Shown here: piece after piece, positions 1 through 8,583 of the stretch
How the letters are laid out: the number at the start of each line of letters is the position of its first letter
Position numbering within the stretch: the stretch's first letter is position 1
Assembly (NCBI GenBank): GCA_050692985.1
Contig: JBOGVZ010000046.1
Coordinates: 1 to 64,000 of the forward strand
DNA from: JBOGVZ01 sp050692985
GTDB taxonomy: Bacteria > Actinomycetota > UBA4738 > CALAEC01
Direction of reading: 5' to 3'
Length of the DNA: 64,000 bases
Program-made: the position numbers and the translations under genes
Notes under the pieces: generated by a model
The model's database searches: none
What the model saw: only the letters and a program-made list of their open reading frames with translations
What the model was told of the DNA's origin: nothing

Positions 1-163
1 AGATCCCCAGGGACTCCAGGGCCTTGGCCGCCACGCCCTCTCCCTCGTGGATCAGGCCCAGCAGGATGTGCTCGGTGCCGATGTAGTTGTGGTTGAGCAT
101 CCTCGCCTCTTCCTGGGCGAGGACCACGACCCGGCGAGCCCTGTCGGTGAACCGCTCGAACAT
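1..163 (-). CDS. clpC: ClpC, ATP-dependent Clp protease ATP-binding subunit (5' end only)
   Basis: Only the first 54 codons lie in the window; the gene runs off its left edge. The product begins MFERFTDRARRVVVLAQEEA and continues with the NYIGTEHILLGLI motif of the ClpC N-terminal repeat domain, which binds adaptors and substrates. ClpC is the Hsp100 unfoldase that feeds proteins into ClpP. The ATG at 161-163 is preceded on the coding strand by an AGAGGAAG ribosome-binding site. It is first in its transcription direction after about 180 noncoding bases. Identification is firm from the N-terminus alone. Confidence 0.95.
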   Translation of the reverse strand, partial: MFERFTDRARRVVVLAQEEARMLNHNYIGTEHILLGLIHEGEGVAAKALESLGI

Positions 164-302
164 ACGCTTCCTCTTCCCTCTCGGCCGGCATCGCCGGCGC
201 TGCGGGACCTCGAGGCTCTGCGGACCCCCGTCCTACCCCCGAGGCGTTTCGGGCGCTCTCGGCCGGCGCGTCTGCGCGCCCCCGGAGCGCCCTCCGGTCC
301 AG

Positions 303-308
303 ATTATA
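303..308 (-). promoter_or_regulatory. Candidate -10 box (TATAAT) upstream of clpC
   Basis: A perfect TATAAT reads toward clpC and would give an untranslated leader of roughly 130 nt. No good -35 hexamer lies 16-18 bases upstream. I looked for a ClgR-type operator in 164-300 and saw none. The rest of 164-340 shows nothing recognisable. Confidence 0.4.
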
Positions 309-340
309 CCTCCCGCCTCTTGTACGACCCCGGGAACCAC

Positions 341-589
341 CTAGGACGTCCCGGCTCCGCCCTCCAGCCTGTCCTTCACGGTATCGGTCGCCTTGCCCAC
401 CGCCCTGATACCCGCTTCGGTGCCGCTCGCCGCGGCCTCCTTCCCCCTGTGGACGACGGACTGGACCGAAGGGTTCCCCATGAACTGGTCCCAGGACGCC
501 TTCAGCTCCTCGTAGCGCTCCCGGCCGGCCCGGGCGCCCAGGACGTACCCGGCCCCGAGCCCCACCAGCAGCCCGAACTTGAATCCCAT
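341..589 (-). CDS. YtxH-like small membrane protein
   Basis: 82 residues. Residues about 4-20 form a glycine-rich membrane segment (FGLLVGLGAGYVLGARAG), followed by a charged region (GRERYEELKASWDQF) and an alanine/lysine-rich amphipathic tail. This is the pattern of YtxH-domain proteins, general stress-associated membrane proteins of unknown mechanism. It stands alone between clpC and the binding lipoprotein on the same strand. The start is ATG at 589, with an AGGAGGCTGC-type ribosome-binding site upstream. The family assignment rests on architecture, not on a catalytic motif. Confidence 0.7.
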   Translation of the reverse strand: MGFKFGLLVGLGAGYVLGARAGRERYEELKASWDQFMGNPSVQSVVHRGKEAAASGTEAGIRAVGKATDTVKDRLEGGAGTS

Positions 590-691
590 CGCAGCCTCCT
601 CTCGCCGGTGGCCTTCCGGCGGCGGTGTCGCCTCCTGATTTCCCCGCCGCCCGAACCTCTACACAACCGGAGCCCGCCGCGGAAGGCAACT

Positions 692-2080
692 TCAGTGCAG
701 CGGGTCCTCCTCGGCCCTGGTCACGATGCCGTAGCGCGACCGCCAGTAGAACGGAGCGGGCTCCCGCCGTCGCCACCCCGGGAAGAACACCCGCTTGTCC
801 CGGTCCAGGATGCTGGTGCGCTCGCCGAGCAGCAGCGTGAACGTCCGCATCACCGGCCGCCACGGCGCCCACCCCGGCGCGAACGGCTCCACCTCTTCCC
901 CGGGGCCGGCCACAGCGAACGCCCCGAGCAGGTGCCGGTCGGCCAGGAGGTGGTCGTCCGGCCCGAGGTCGATCGGCACGGAGGCGAAGTGGCCGCCGGG
1001 GAACCCTTCCAGCGCACCGACCAGCGCGTCACCGCCCCTGCCACGGGACCGGTGGAGCCCGAAGGCCAGCGTGCGGACGGCCTCGTAGCCCTCCTGCTCG
1101 AACCCTCCCGGGAGCCGTCCGAAGCGACGTTCGAACGCCGCGCGGAACCGGGCCACTCGGGGGATGGGGTCGGCCCACCCCGCCCAGGCGTACGCGCCCA
1201 CGGCGACCGTGCCCGGGGCGGGTTCGGAGGCCTCGGCGAAGGACCGCTCCAGGCCCTGGCCGGTGAGCGCCAGGCGCGGTGGGTCCGGGAGCCGGCGAAG
1301 GGCCTCGGCCACGGCCGCACCGGTCTCCGGCCCGGCGGCCACCACCACGGCGTCCGCCCGGCGAGCGGCGCGGAGCACGCCCCCGGTCACCGCACCGGCC
1401 CCCACGTCCCGCACGGCGAACGGGGGCCGGCCCTCGTCTGCCAGCGCGGCGGACACGGCATCGGCCGCCGCCCGATCGCCACCCGTGACCACCAGGATGC
1501 GCCGCGCGCCCCGGTCGGTGACCAGGTAGCGGGCCAGCGCCGCGGCCTGCCACGCCACGGGCGGGGCCGACTGGAACACCTGGCGGAACAGCTCCCGGGC
1601 CGAGTACAGGTCGGCCCCGACCAGCATCACCGGCGTCCCCCGCTGCTCGATCTCCGGTCGGAGCGCCGTGACCGCCTCGCCCTCGCCCACCACCACGACC
1701 GCCGGGGACTCCTCCACCGCCGCCCCCAGGCCCTCCCGGGCCGTCGAGGGGACACCCCCGTCGTCGACCACCTCCAGCCGGAGGGGCCGGCCCCGGATCC
1801 CCCCCGCGCCGTTCACCGTCCGCAGGGCCAGCCGCATCCCGTCCAGGTAGGCCAGGTCCAGCTCGGCCGTGGGCCCGGTCAGCGAGGCCACCACGGCGAT
1901 CCGGACCGGCGGACGCCCCTCGGCCGCCGGGGACGGCGTCCCGTCGGGGCGGGGCCCCGGCGCCGGCGGCGCTCCGGTGCACGCCACCACCACCAGCAGC
2001 AACAGGCCGAGGCTCACTCGCCAGAGCGGGCGGGGCAGCGACCCCGGGGCCCCAGCGGAGAGACGCGTGGGAGCCGCCAT
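692..2080 (-). CDS. ABC-type substrate-binding lipoprotein (Peripla_BP_6/LivK-like)
   Basis: About 462 residues from the ATG at 2080. The N-terminus has a basic stretch, a leucine/valine core and the lipobox VVAC with Cys near residue 34, so it is probably an exported lipoprotein. The mature part starts PPVRIAVVASLTGPTAELD and continues DGMRLALRTVNGAGGIRGR, typical of the branched-chain amino acid/amide binding protein fold. A C-terminal extension of about 60 residues is unusual for the family. No permease or ATPase genes are adjacent, so it is an orphan receptor and its ligand cannot be told. The first 14 codons overlap a structured repeat (2039-2140), so the exact start is uncertain. Confidence 0.8.
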   Translation of the reverse strand: MAAPTRLSAGAPGSLPRPLWRVSLGLLLLVVVACTGAPPAPGPRPDGTPSPAAEGRPPVRIAVVASLTGPTAELDLAYLDGMRLALRTVNGAGGIRGRPLRLEVVDDGGVPSTAREGLGAAVEESPAVVVVGEGEAVTALRPEIEQRGTPVMLVGADLYSARELFRQVFQSAPPVAWQAAALARYLVTDRGARRILVVTGGDRAAADAVSAALADEGRPPFAVRDVGAGAVTGGVLRAARRADAVVVAAGPETGAAVAEALRRLPDPPRLALTGQGLERSFAEASEPAPGTVAVGAYAWAGWADPIPRVARFRAAFERRFGRLPGGFEQEGYEAVRTLAFGLHRSRGRGGDALVGALEGFPGGHFASVPIDLGPDDHLLADRHLLGAFAVAGPGEEVEPFAPGWAPWRPVMRTFTLLLGERTSILDRDKRVFFPGWRRREPAPFYWRSRYGIVTRAEEDPLH

Positions 2081-2140
2081 CCCCGAACGATGCGGCCGTT
2101 CCCTCACGTTTCGGGAGCGATGCAGGGCCCCGGGGTCGTG
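2039..2140. repeat. Structured palindromic element, copy 1
   Basis: The ends form a perfect 14-base inverted repeat: CGACCCCGGGGCCC at 2039-2052 and GGGCCCCGGGGTCG at 2125-2138. Inside is a second imperfect pair, CCCCGAACG at 2081-2089 and CGTTTCGGG at 2107-2115. The element lines up along nearly its whole length with 49880-49980; the best-conserved part is CCCTCACGTT-T-CGGGAGCG here. It lies between lysS and the start of the binding-lipoprotein gene. Its function is unknown. Confidence 0.6.
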
Positions 2141-2165
2141 AGACCCGCCCCCCCGGCAGGCACCG

Positions 2166-3656
2166 CTAGCCCTCGGGGCGGAGGGCCGGGAACAGGATGA
2201 CCTCCCGCAGCGAGGGGGCATCGGTGAGGACCATCAGCAGGCGGTCCACCCCCAGCCCCAACCCCCCGGCCGGGGGCATCCCGTGCTCCAGGGCCACCAG
2301 GAACTCCTCGTCGAAGGGGTGGGCCTCCTCGTCACCGGCGGCCTTTAGGACCTGCTGGAGCTCGAAGCGGGCCCGCTGCTCGTCGGGGTCCGTCAGCTCC
2401 GAGTACGCCGGGGCGATCTCCACGCCCCCCATCACCAGGTCGAAGTGCTCGGTGAGCCGGGGGTCGTCGCGGTGGGGGCGGGCCAGCGGCGAGACCTCCC
2501 GGGGGAAGTCCTTGACGATCGTGGGCCGGACCAGCCCTGGCTCGACGAGCTTCTCGAACAGCTCGGCGGCGAGTTGGCCGGCGGTCCATTCCGGGTCGTA
2601 CTTCACGCCGCGTTCGTCGGCGATGCTCCGGAGCTCCTCGATCGGCACGTCCAAGGACACCTCGCGCCCGACGGCCTCGGAGACCAGCTCGAGCAGGGTG
2701 GCCGTGCGCCACGGCTCGGCCAGGTCCACCCGGGTGCCCCGGAACTCGAAGGTCGGCCCGCCGACCACGGCCCGGGCGGCCTCCTTCACCAGCGACTCGA
2801 CCAGCTCCATCATGTCCTCGTAGGAGGCGTACGCCTGGTAGGCCTCGAGCATCGTGAACTCGGGGTTGTACCGGGGGGAGATCCCCTCGTTGCGGAAGGT
2901 CCGGCCGATCTCGTACACCCGCTCCAGCCCACCGACCAACAGACGCTTGAGGTACAGCTCCGGTGCGATCCGCAGGTACATCGGGATGTCCAGCGCCTGG
3001 TGGTGGGTGAGGAACGGCCGGGCCAGGCCCCCGCCGGGAACGCTCTGGAGCACCGGGGTCTCCACCTCCACGAAGCCCCGCTCCTCCAGGTGGGCCCGGA
3101 ACGCCGCCAGCATCCGGGCCCGGGACCGGACCCGCTCCGCCACCTCCGGGTTCGTGGCCAGGTCGAGGTACCGGTGGCGGTGCCGCAGCTCGACGTCCCG
3201 GAGCCCGTGCCACTTCTCGGGCATCGGCCGCAGCGACTTCGACAGCAGGACCAGCCCGGAGGGCCGGACCGACAGCTCGCCGCGCTTGGTGGTCACGACC
3301 TCCCCCTCCGCCCCCACCCAGTCGCCGAGGTCGAGGTCCTCCAGCCCCTGGAACGCCTCCGGGCCCAGGTGCTCCTCGGTGAGGAACAGCTGGATGTCCC
3401 CGGTGCCGTCCCGCAGGACCCCGAACTGGAGCTTCCCGTGGCGGCGGAGCCCCACCAGCCGCCCGGCCACGCGGACCACCTGGCCGGTCTCGGCACCCGC
3501 CTCCAGGTCCCCGAACCGCCCCCGGAGCTCGGCCACCGTGGCGTCTCGGTCGAAGCGCAGGGCGAACGGCTCGATGCCCCGGGCCCGCAGGCGCTGGAGC
3601 TTCTCCCGCCGGACGGCCAGGACGTCCCGGGGGGGCTGCTCCTGAGGCTCGGTCAT
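2166..3656 (-). CDS. lysS: Lysyl-tRNA synthetase, class II
   Basis: 496 residues, normal for class II LysRS, which charges tRNA-Lys with lysine. An N-terminal OB-fold anticodon-binding domain covers roughly residues 50-160. The class II catalytic core has motif 2 around YEIGRTFRNEG and NPEFTMLEAY (near residues 245-275) and motif 3 in GLGLGVDRLLMVL near residues 465-477. The HHQALDIPMYLRIAPELYLK segment is characteristic of LysRS. The ATG at 3656 overlaps the coaX stop as ATGA, so it is translationally coupled as the last gene of the DUF2520-panC-coaX-lysS unit. The stop is at 2166-2168. Confidence 0.97.
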   Translation of the reverse strand: MTEPQEQPPRDVLAVRREKLQRLRARGIEPFALRFDRDATVAELRGRFGDLEAGAETGQVVRVAGRLVGLRRHGKLQFGVLRDGTGDIQLFLTEEHLGPEAFQGLEDLDLGDWVGAEGEVVTTKRGELSVRPSGLVLLSKSLRPMPEKWHGLRDVELRHRHRYLDLATNPEVAERVRSRARMLAAFRAHLEERGFVEVETPVLQSVPGGGLARPFLTHHQALDIPMYLRIAPELYLKRLLVGGLERVYEIGRTFRNEGISPRYNPEFTMLEAYQAYASYEDMMELVESLVKEAARAVVGGPTFEFRGTRVDLAEPWRTATLLELVSEAVGREVSLDVPIEELRSIADERGVKYDPEWTAGQLAAELFEKLVEPGLVRPTIVKDFPREVSPLARPHRDDPRLTEHFDLVMGGVEIAPAYSELTDPDEQRARFELQQVLKAAGDEEAHPFDEEFLVALEHGMPPAGGLGLGVDRLLMVLTDAPSLREVILFPALRPEG

Positions 3657-4423
3657 CGTTCGGTGTTCTTCTCGAAGATCACCCGCAGGCCCTCCAGGGT
3701 GAGCCACGGCTCGTGGTGGGAGGTGGTGCGGCACTCGGGCAGGACCACCGGGGCCAGCCCGCCGGTGAGCACCACCGTGGGGCTGCCGAGCTCCTTGGCC
3801 ATGCGCTCGACCACGCCGTCGATCATCGCCGCGTGCCCGAACACCAGCCCGGACTGGAGGGCCTCCACGGTGTTCCTGCCGATCACCGAGCGGGGAGCGG
3901 TCAGCTCGACCAGGACCAGGCGGGCGGTCTGCTCGTACAGGGCCCGGGCGGAGATGCGGATGCCCGGGGCGATGGCCCCGCCCACGTACTCGCCGGCGTC
4001 GGACACCGCGTCGAAGGTAGTGGCGGTGCCCACGTCCACGGCGATGGCCGGCCCGCCGTACTTCGAGTAGGCGGCCAGGGCGTTGACCACCCGGTCGGCC
4101 CCGACCTCCCGGGGGTTGTCGACCTTGACCGGGATCCCGGTCTTCACCCCCGCCTCCACGACCACGGCGGGGAAGCCGAAGTACCGCCGGACCATCTCTC
4201 GCAGGGCCTCGGTGGCCGTGGGAACCACGCTGGACACCACCACCCCGGTGACGTGGCGGTCGAACGAGAGCCCCTGGCGCTCCAGGAACCCGCCGAACAG
4301 GATCGCCAGCTCGTCCGCGGTGCGCTCCGGCGCGGTGGCCATGCGCCACCGCCACGCCAGCTCGCGGTCGCGGAAGACCCCCAGGCTGGTCTCGGTGTTC
4401 CCGACGTTGACGGCCAGCAGCAT
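3653..4423 (-). CDS. coaX: Type III pantothenate kinase
   Basis: 256 residues. The protein phosphorylates pantothenate in the first step of coenzyme A synthesis. The ASKHA-fold phosphate loop NVGNTETSLG is at residues 6-15, GADRVVNALAAY lies near residue 105 and the second phosphate motif VDVGTATTFDAV near residue 125; GGAIAPGI follows. These are diagnostic for the CoaX type, not CoaA. The ATG at 4423 overlaps the panC stop as TGATG, and its own stop overlaps the lysS start. Lying directly after panC, it converts the PanC product, so the two work in sequence. Confidence 0.96.
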   Translation of the reverse strand: MLLAVNVGNTETSLGVFRDRELAWRWRMATAPERTADELAILFGGFLERQGLSFDRHVTGVVVSSVVPTATEALREMVRRYFGFPAVVVEAGVKTGIPVKVDNPREVGADRVVNALAAYSKYGGPAIAVDVGTATTFDAVSDAGEYVGGAIAPGIRISARALYEQTARLVLVELTAPRSVIGRNTVEALQSGLVFGHAAMIDGVVERMAKELGSPTVVLTGGLAPVVLPECRTTSHHEPWLTLEGLRVIFEKNTER

Positions 4424-5283
4424 CAGGCCGAGTGTTCCACGCGCAGGGGGAGGTTGTCGATGAGCCGGGTGTCCCCCAGCGTGGCCGCCACCAGGGCCCG
4501 GGCCGGTCTCTCCACACGCTCCACGTCCTCGAACGTGGCCTCGTCGACCACGGCCGCGTAGTCGATGCGGGCCAGCGGCTCGGCCCCGATCCGCTTGGCC
4601 ATCTCCGCCCGGAGGACGTTGCCGTCCCGCTCGCCTCCCTCCACCAGCCAGGCGGCCCGGGCCAGGGCCTCGTACAGGCACGGGGCCGCGGCCCGTTCCT
4701 CGGCCGAGAGGCGGGCGTTCCGCGAGGACAGCGCCAGGCCGTCCGGCCCCCGGACCGTGGGACATCCCACCACGCCCACCGGCAGATCGAGGTCGTGGAC
4801 CATCCGGCGGACGATGGCCAGCTGCTGGGCGTCCTTCTCCCCGAAGAACGCCGTGCCCGCGCCCACCAGGGCGAACAGCTTGGCCACCACCGTGCACACC
4901 CCTCGGAAGTGCCCCGGCCGGGAGGCACCCTCGAGGCGGTCCCCCAGGGGCCCGGGGTCCACGGTGACCATCGGCTCCCCGGCCGGATACATCTCGCCGG
5001 CGTCGGGGGCGAACACCACGTCCACGCCCTGGTCCTCGGCGATCTCCAGGTCGCGGTCGAGGTCGCGCGGATAGGCGGCCAGGTCCTCGGACGGGCCGAA
5101 CTGCAGCGGGTTCACGAAGATCGACATGGCCACGAACGCGCACCGCTCCCGAGCGGCGGCCAGGAGCGAGGTGTGCCCCTCGTGGAGGGAGCCCATGGTG
5201 GGGACGAACCCCACCGGGTTCCCCTCCGCCCGGGCGGCCTCGCAGGCCTCGCGGAACCCGGCCCGGTCGCCGGTCAGCTCCAT
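4423..5283 (-). CDS. panC: Pantothenate synthetase
   Basis: 286 residues. It condenses pantoate with beta-alanine using ATP. The HIGH-type motif PTMGSLHEGH is at residues 28-37; SIFVNPLQF, GEKDAQQ and LSSRNARLS follow in the order found in PanC. The length is normal for the family. It overlaps the DUF2520 gene upstream by 10 bases and coaX downstream by one base, so coupled translation is likely. panD is not adjacent here, although many actinobacteria have it in this cluster. Confidence 0.96.
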   Translation of the reverse strand: MELTGDRAGFREACEAARAEGNPVGFVPTMGSLHEGHTSLLAAARERCAFVAMSIFVNPLQFGPSEDLAAYPRDLDRDLEIAEDQGVDVVFAPDAGEMYPAGEPMVTVDPGPLGDRLEGASRPGHFRGVCTVVAKLFALVGAGTAFFGEKDAQQLAIVRRMVHDLDLPVGVVGCPTVRGPDGLALSSRNARLSAEERAAAPCLYEALARAAWLVEGGERDGNVLRAEMAKRIGAEPLARIDYAAVVDEATFEDVERVERPARALVAATLGDTRLIDNLPLRVEHSA

Positions 5284-6134
5284 GCCGCCAGCTCTCGTTC
5301 CACGCGGGCCCGGCCGGAGGCCTCCAGGTGCCCGGCCCGCTCGGCCACCTCGAGGGCCACCCCCGCCAGGGCCACGTAGGCGGGGACCGATTCCGGGGCG
5401 TGCTCGGACAGGGCCTCCAGGTTCCGGCGGATCGTGCCGGCGTCACCCCGCACGGCCGGGCCGGTCAGGGCACCGGCGGCCCCCAGCCGGAGGACGTTGT
5501 CCAGGGAGGCCCGGGCCAGCGGGCCGAACACCTCGGCGGGCTCCGCGATGCCGGCCCGGCGGAACAGGCCCTCGCCCACGGCCACCACCGCCGTCAGGTA
5601 GTTGGACACGAACACCGCGGCGGCGTGGTACAGGGGCTTCCACCGGTCGTCCAGGCGGAACGGACGGCCCCCCGCGTCGGAGGCCACCCGCTCTCCCACG
5701 GAGAACCCGGCCTCGGTCCGGGCGGTGACGGCCACGGCGCTGCCGGGGAGCCGCTCCACTGCCTCCTCCACCCCGGGGAACGTCTGGAGCGGGTGCACCG
5801 ACAGCACCTCGGCTCCGGCGGCCGCCGCGGGGTCCAGGACGTCCAGGGCCACCGAGCCGGAGAGATGAACCACGGCCTGCCCGGCCCGGAACGCCCCGCC
5901 GGCGGCCAGTTCATCGCACACGGGGGCCAGGGCATCATCGGGCACGCCCACCAGCACCACCTCTGCGGCGGCGGCCTGCGAGGAGGTACCGAAGGGAACG
6001 TGGGGGAGGAACCGGGCCGCGCGCTCGCGGGAGGGTTGGCCCCCCGAGGCGGCCACCACCCGGTGGCCGGCCCGCCGCAGCAGCACCGCCAGCGCGGTCC
6101 CGACCCTGCCCGCCCCTACGACGCCGACGTCCAC
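5274..6134 (-). CDS. Rossmann-fold DUF2520 protein
   Basis: 286 residues from a GTG at 6134. The nucleotide-binding loop GVVGAGRVGTALAVLLRRAG starts at residue 4, followed by a Rossmann domain resembling ProC/6PGDH enzymes. The helical second half has the HPLQTFPG segment typical of the DUF2520 family. The gene is usually found directly upstream of panC in actinobacteria, as here, with a 10-base overlap. A reductase role near pantothenate synthesis (for example ketopantoate reduction) has been guessed from this context but is not established. It is the first gene of the operon through lysS. Confidence 0.85.
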   Translation of the reverse strand: MDVGVVGAGRVGTALAVLLRRAGHRVVAASGGQPSRERAARFLPHVPFGTSSQAAAAEVVLVGVPDDALAPVCDELAAGGAFRAGQAVVHLSGSVALDVLDPAAAAGAEVLSVHPLQTFPGVEEAVERLPGSAVAVTARTEAGFSVGERVASDAGGRPFRLDDRWKPLYHAAAVFVSNYLTAVVAVGEGLFRRAGIAEPAEVFGPLARASLDNVLRLGAAGALTGPAVRGDAGTIRRNLEALSEHAPESVPAYVALAGVALEVAERAGHLEASGRARVERELAAWS

Positions 6135-6158
6135 GGGGTCGTGCGGGTCACGGCGGCG

Positions 6159-6164
6159 AGTATA
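6159..6164 (-). promoter_or_regulatory. Candidate -10 box (TATACT) for the DUF2520-panC-coaX-lysS operon
   Basis: TATACT reads toward the GTG at 6134, giving a short leader of about 20 nt. The -35 position has GGTCGT, a poor match. All four downstream genes overlap, so this would be the operon promoter. Confidence 0.4.
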
Positions 6165-6205
6165 GCGGTGGGACCGCTCTCACGACCCGCCGGGGCCCGC
6201 CGGCC

Positions 6206-7673
6206 TCAGGCGGCCACGGCGTGGGACCGGGCCCAGCCCCGGAGACGGGCGATGGCCTCCGCGCGGGAGCGAGACAGCGGCACCGTCGCCCGGACCTCCT
6301 CCAGGATCCCGTCGCTGGACAGCTCCGCTCCTTCCGCGTAGGCCCGGTACAGGGCGCCGACCACCGCCGCCTCGATCTCCGCACCGGAGAACCCGTCGGT
6401 CGCCTCCGCCAGTCGGGGGAGGTCGAAACCCTCCGGCTCCCGTCCCCGCCGGGCGAGCTGGAGCCCGAACACCTCGGCGCGCTGCCCGGCGGAGGGGAGG
6501 TCGACGAAGAACACCTCGTCGAACCGTCCCTTGCGGGAGAACTCGGGGGGCAGGGCGGTGACATCGTTCGACGTCGCCACCACGAACACCCCCGGGCGCC
6601 GATCCTGCATCCACCGCAGGAAGGTCCCCAGGAGCCTCCGGGCCACCCCGCCGTCGGCCTCGCCGCCGGAGGGGAAGCCCTTCTCGACCTCGTCGATCCA
6701 CAGGACCACGGGGGCCATGGCCTCCACCGTGCGCAGGGAGTCCGCCAGGCGCCGCTCCGACTCACCGACGTACGGCCCGAACAGCCTTCCCGGGTCCAGC
6801 AGGAGGAGCGGAAGGCCCCACGTCCGGGCCAGGGTCTTGGCCACCAGCGACTTGCCGCATCCCGGCACGCCGGTCAGGAGGATCCCCCGGGGGGCGTCCA
6901 GCCCGAAGCGCGCCGCCTGCGGTTCCATGGCCCGGCCCCGCACCTCCAGCCAGTCCTTGAGGCGCGGCATCCCCCCGACCGCTTCCAGGGTCCCGGTGTC
7001 GGCCTCGACCAGCTCCAGGGCGCCGTCGGCCTGGAGCAGCTCGGCCTTCCCCCGGCGGATGAACTCCAGGTCCTCGTCGCCCAGGGTGCCGTCCCGCAGG
7101 ACGGGCCTGTTGGATCAGCCCCTCGGCCTCCGTCACCGACAGGCCCCCCAGGGCGGTCACCATGGCCGAGGCCCCGTCGCCGTTCAGCCCCACCGCCATG
7201 CCCCGGCGCCGGAGGTCGTCCATGGTCCGGGCCACCAGGTCGTGGAGCTCCTGCGGCGTGGGGGGGTGGAGGGTCCAGGACAGCACCAACCCCCGCAGGT
7301 CCGGGGGCATCTCGCCGTCGGGCATGGCCAGGATCACGGTCTTCCCCCGGTGATCCGCGTCGGCGAAGTCCTTGAGCCGGCGGACCACGACGGGGTCGGG
7401 GAGGACGTGCCGGGCGTCGGCGAACACGAACACCCCCGGGGTCGTGAGCTCCTCCACGAAGGCCAGCGCCGCCTTGACGTCGGCGGTCCCGTACTGGGGA
7501 GCCATCCCGGCCCGGCCCAGCCCTCGGGTCAAGGACCACACCCACACCGGCAGCTCCAGGGGCGCGGCGGCCCGCTCGAGGATGTCGAGGAAGCGCCGCT
7601 CGTCGCCCATCCGTGCCACGACCAGAGGGTGGCGAGAGGCCAGGAGGAGGCGGAGGTCGTCCGTATTGTCCAT
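6206..7673 (-). pseudogene. Ycf46-like AAA+ ATPase, broken by a single-base frameshift
   Basis: About 488 codons if one base is removed. The N-terminal part (from ATG at 7673) has the VWVWSLTRGL segment of Ycf46/COG0464 proteins. The C-terminal part has the AAA core: Walker A GVPGCGKSLVAKTLA, Walker B VVLWIDEVEKGF, the arginine-finger region RKGRFDEVFFVDLP and a lid domain. The reading frame changes near 7103-7105, a GGG run on the plus strand; deleting one of these bases restores LIQQAVLRDGTL across the join. No stop codon lies at the join, so this may be a sequencing error and not a dead gene. It sits 44 bases after folK and its substrate is unknown. Confidence 0.8.
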
Positions 7674-7716
7674 CGCTCCGTAGGTATCGGCCGGGGCGGA
7701 CCGTGGCTGAACGGGA

Positions 7717-8211
7717 TCAGGACCGGAGCGGCGGCGAGTGGGGACGGACCGCCCCGAGGGCCACGGACCCCAGGCGGAGCGTGGCCACCGTCCGGCCACC
7801 GGGCAGCGGCGGGTCCGCGTCGAGCTCGAGCAGGGGAACCAGGACGAAGGCCCGCTCGTGCATCCGGGGATGCGGCACCTGGAGATCCGGCTGGTCGATC
7901 TCCCGGTCGTCGTAGGTGAGGACGTCGAGGTCGATCGTGCGGGGGCCCCAGCGCTCCTCGCGTTCGCGGCCCAACACCTCCTCGATCGCCGTGCACGCCC
8001 GCAGGAGCTCCCGCGGATCGAGGTCCGTGTCCACCTCAACCACGGCGTTGAGGTAGTCGGGCTGGGGCGGGCCGCCCACGGGGTCGGTCTCGTACACCCG
8101 GGAGGAGCGGCGGACCTCGATCCCCCGGCCGCGCAGCAGGTCCACCGCCCGTTGGAGGTTGGCCACGCGGTCTCCCAGGTTCGACCCCAGGCCCAGGAAG
8201 GCTCGAGCCAC
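7717..8211 (-). CDS. folK: 2-amino-4-hydroxy-6-hydroxymethyldihydropteridine pyrophosphokinase
   Basis: 164 residues from a GTG at 8211. It transfers pyrophosphate from ATP to the hydroxymethyl-pterin, the step before FolP. FLGLGSNLGDR at residues 5-15 is the family N-terminus; RWGPRTIDLDVL and VPHPRMHERAFVLVPL are the HPPK signature with the catalytic Asp pair. It starts 3 bases after the folB stop on the same strand, in the order folP, hydrolase, folB, folK. Residues after about 150 are not conserved. Confidence 0.96.
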   Translation of the reverse strand: MARAFLGLGSNLGDRVANLQRAVDLLRGRGIEVRRSSRVYETDPVGGPPQPDYLNAVVEVDTDLDPRELLRACTAIEEVLGREREERWGPRTIDLDVLTYDDREIDQPDLQVPHPRMHERAFVLVPLLELDADPPLPGGRTVATLRLGSVALGAVRPHSPPLRS

Positions 8212-8214
8212 GGC

Positions 8215-8577
8215 CTACCCCCCGGGGGGAAGGGGCGACCCGGCCACGGCCTCGGCGGAGACGTCCCCGACGTCCAGGCGGGCGGCGGCCTCCGGCTTGT
8301 GGACGACCACCCGGCAGGTCACCACGCCGGGAAGGGAGGCCACCGCCCCGGCCACGCGCTCGGCGATGGTCTCGATGAGCGCGTGCGACTCCCCGGCCAC
8401 CAGGCCGCGGGTCACCTCCACCACCTGACGGTAGTCCGCGGTGGTCCCCAGGTCGTCGGCGCCCGCATCCACGACGACGTCGAGGTCCACCACGAACGGC
8501 TGCGGGTGGTCACGCTCACCGGCCCGGGCCCCGTGGCGGCCCTCGGCCCGGATGCCGGACAGCCGCAGTCGCTGCAC
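8215..8577 (-). CDS. folB: Dihydroneopterin aldolase
   Basis: 120 residues from a GTG at 8577, the normal FolB length. It cleaves dihydroneopterin to the hydroxymethyl-pterin used by FolK. LSGIRAEGRHGARAGER is the typical N-terminus (GxxGxxxxER), DYRQVVEVTRGLV and LIETIAERVA form the middle, and VVVHKPEAA near residue 92 carries the conserved KP pair. It lies between the alpha/beta hydrolase and folK with gaps of 6 and 3 bases. Confidence 0.95.
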   Translation of the reverse strand: MQRLRLSGIRAEGRHGARAGERDHPQPFVVDLDVVVDAGADDLGTTADYRQVVEVTRGLVAGESHALIETIAERVAGAVASLPGVVTCRVVVHKPEAAARLDVGDVSAEAVAGSPLPPGG

Positions 8578-8583
8578 CTCCTC

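Noticed and set aside
164..300. ClgR operator before clpC
   Set aside because: No sequence resembling the known ClgR palindrome was found by eye.
47..2200. 717-codon open frame on the plus strand, and similar long frames such as 2445-4070 and 7738-9606
   Set aside because: These are antisense shadows of real minus-strand genes; their products are Arg/Pro/Gly-rich with no domain, as expected from GC-rich third positions.
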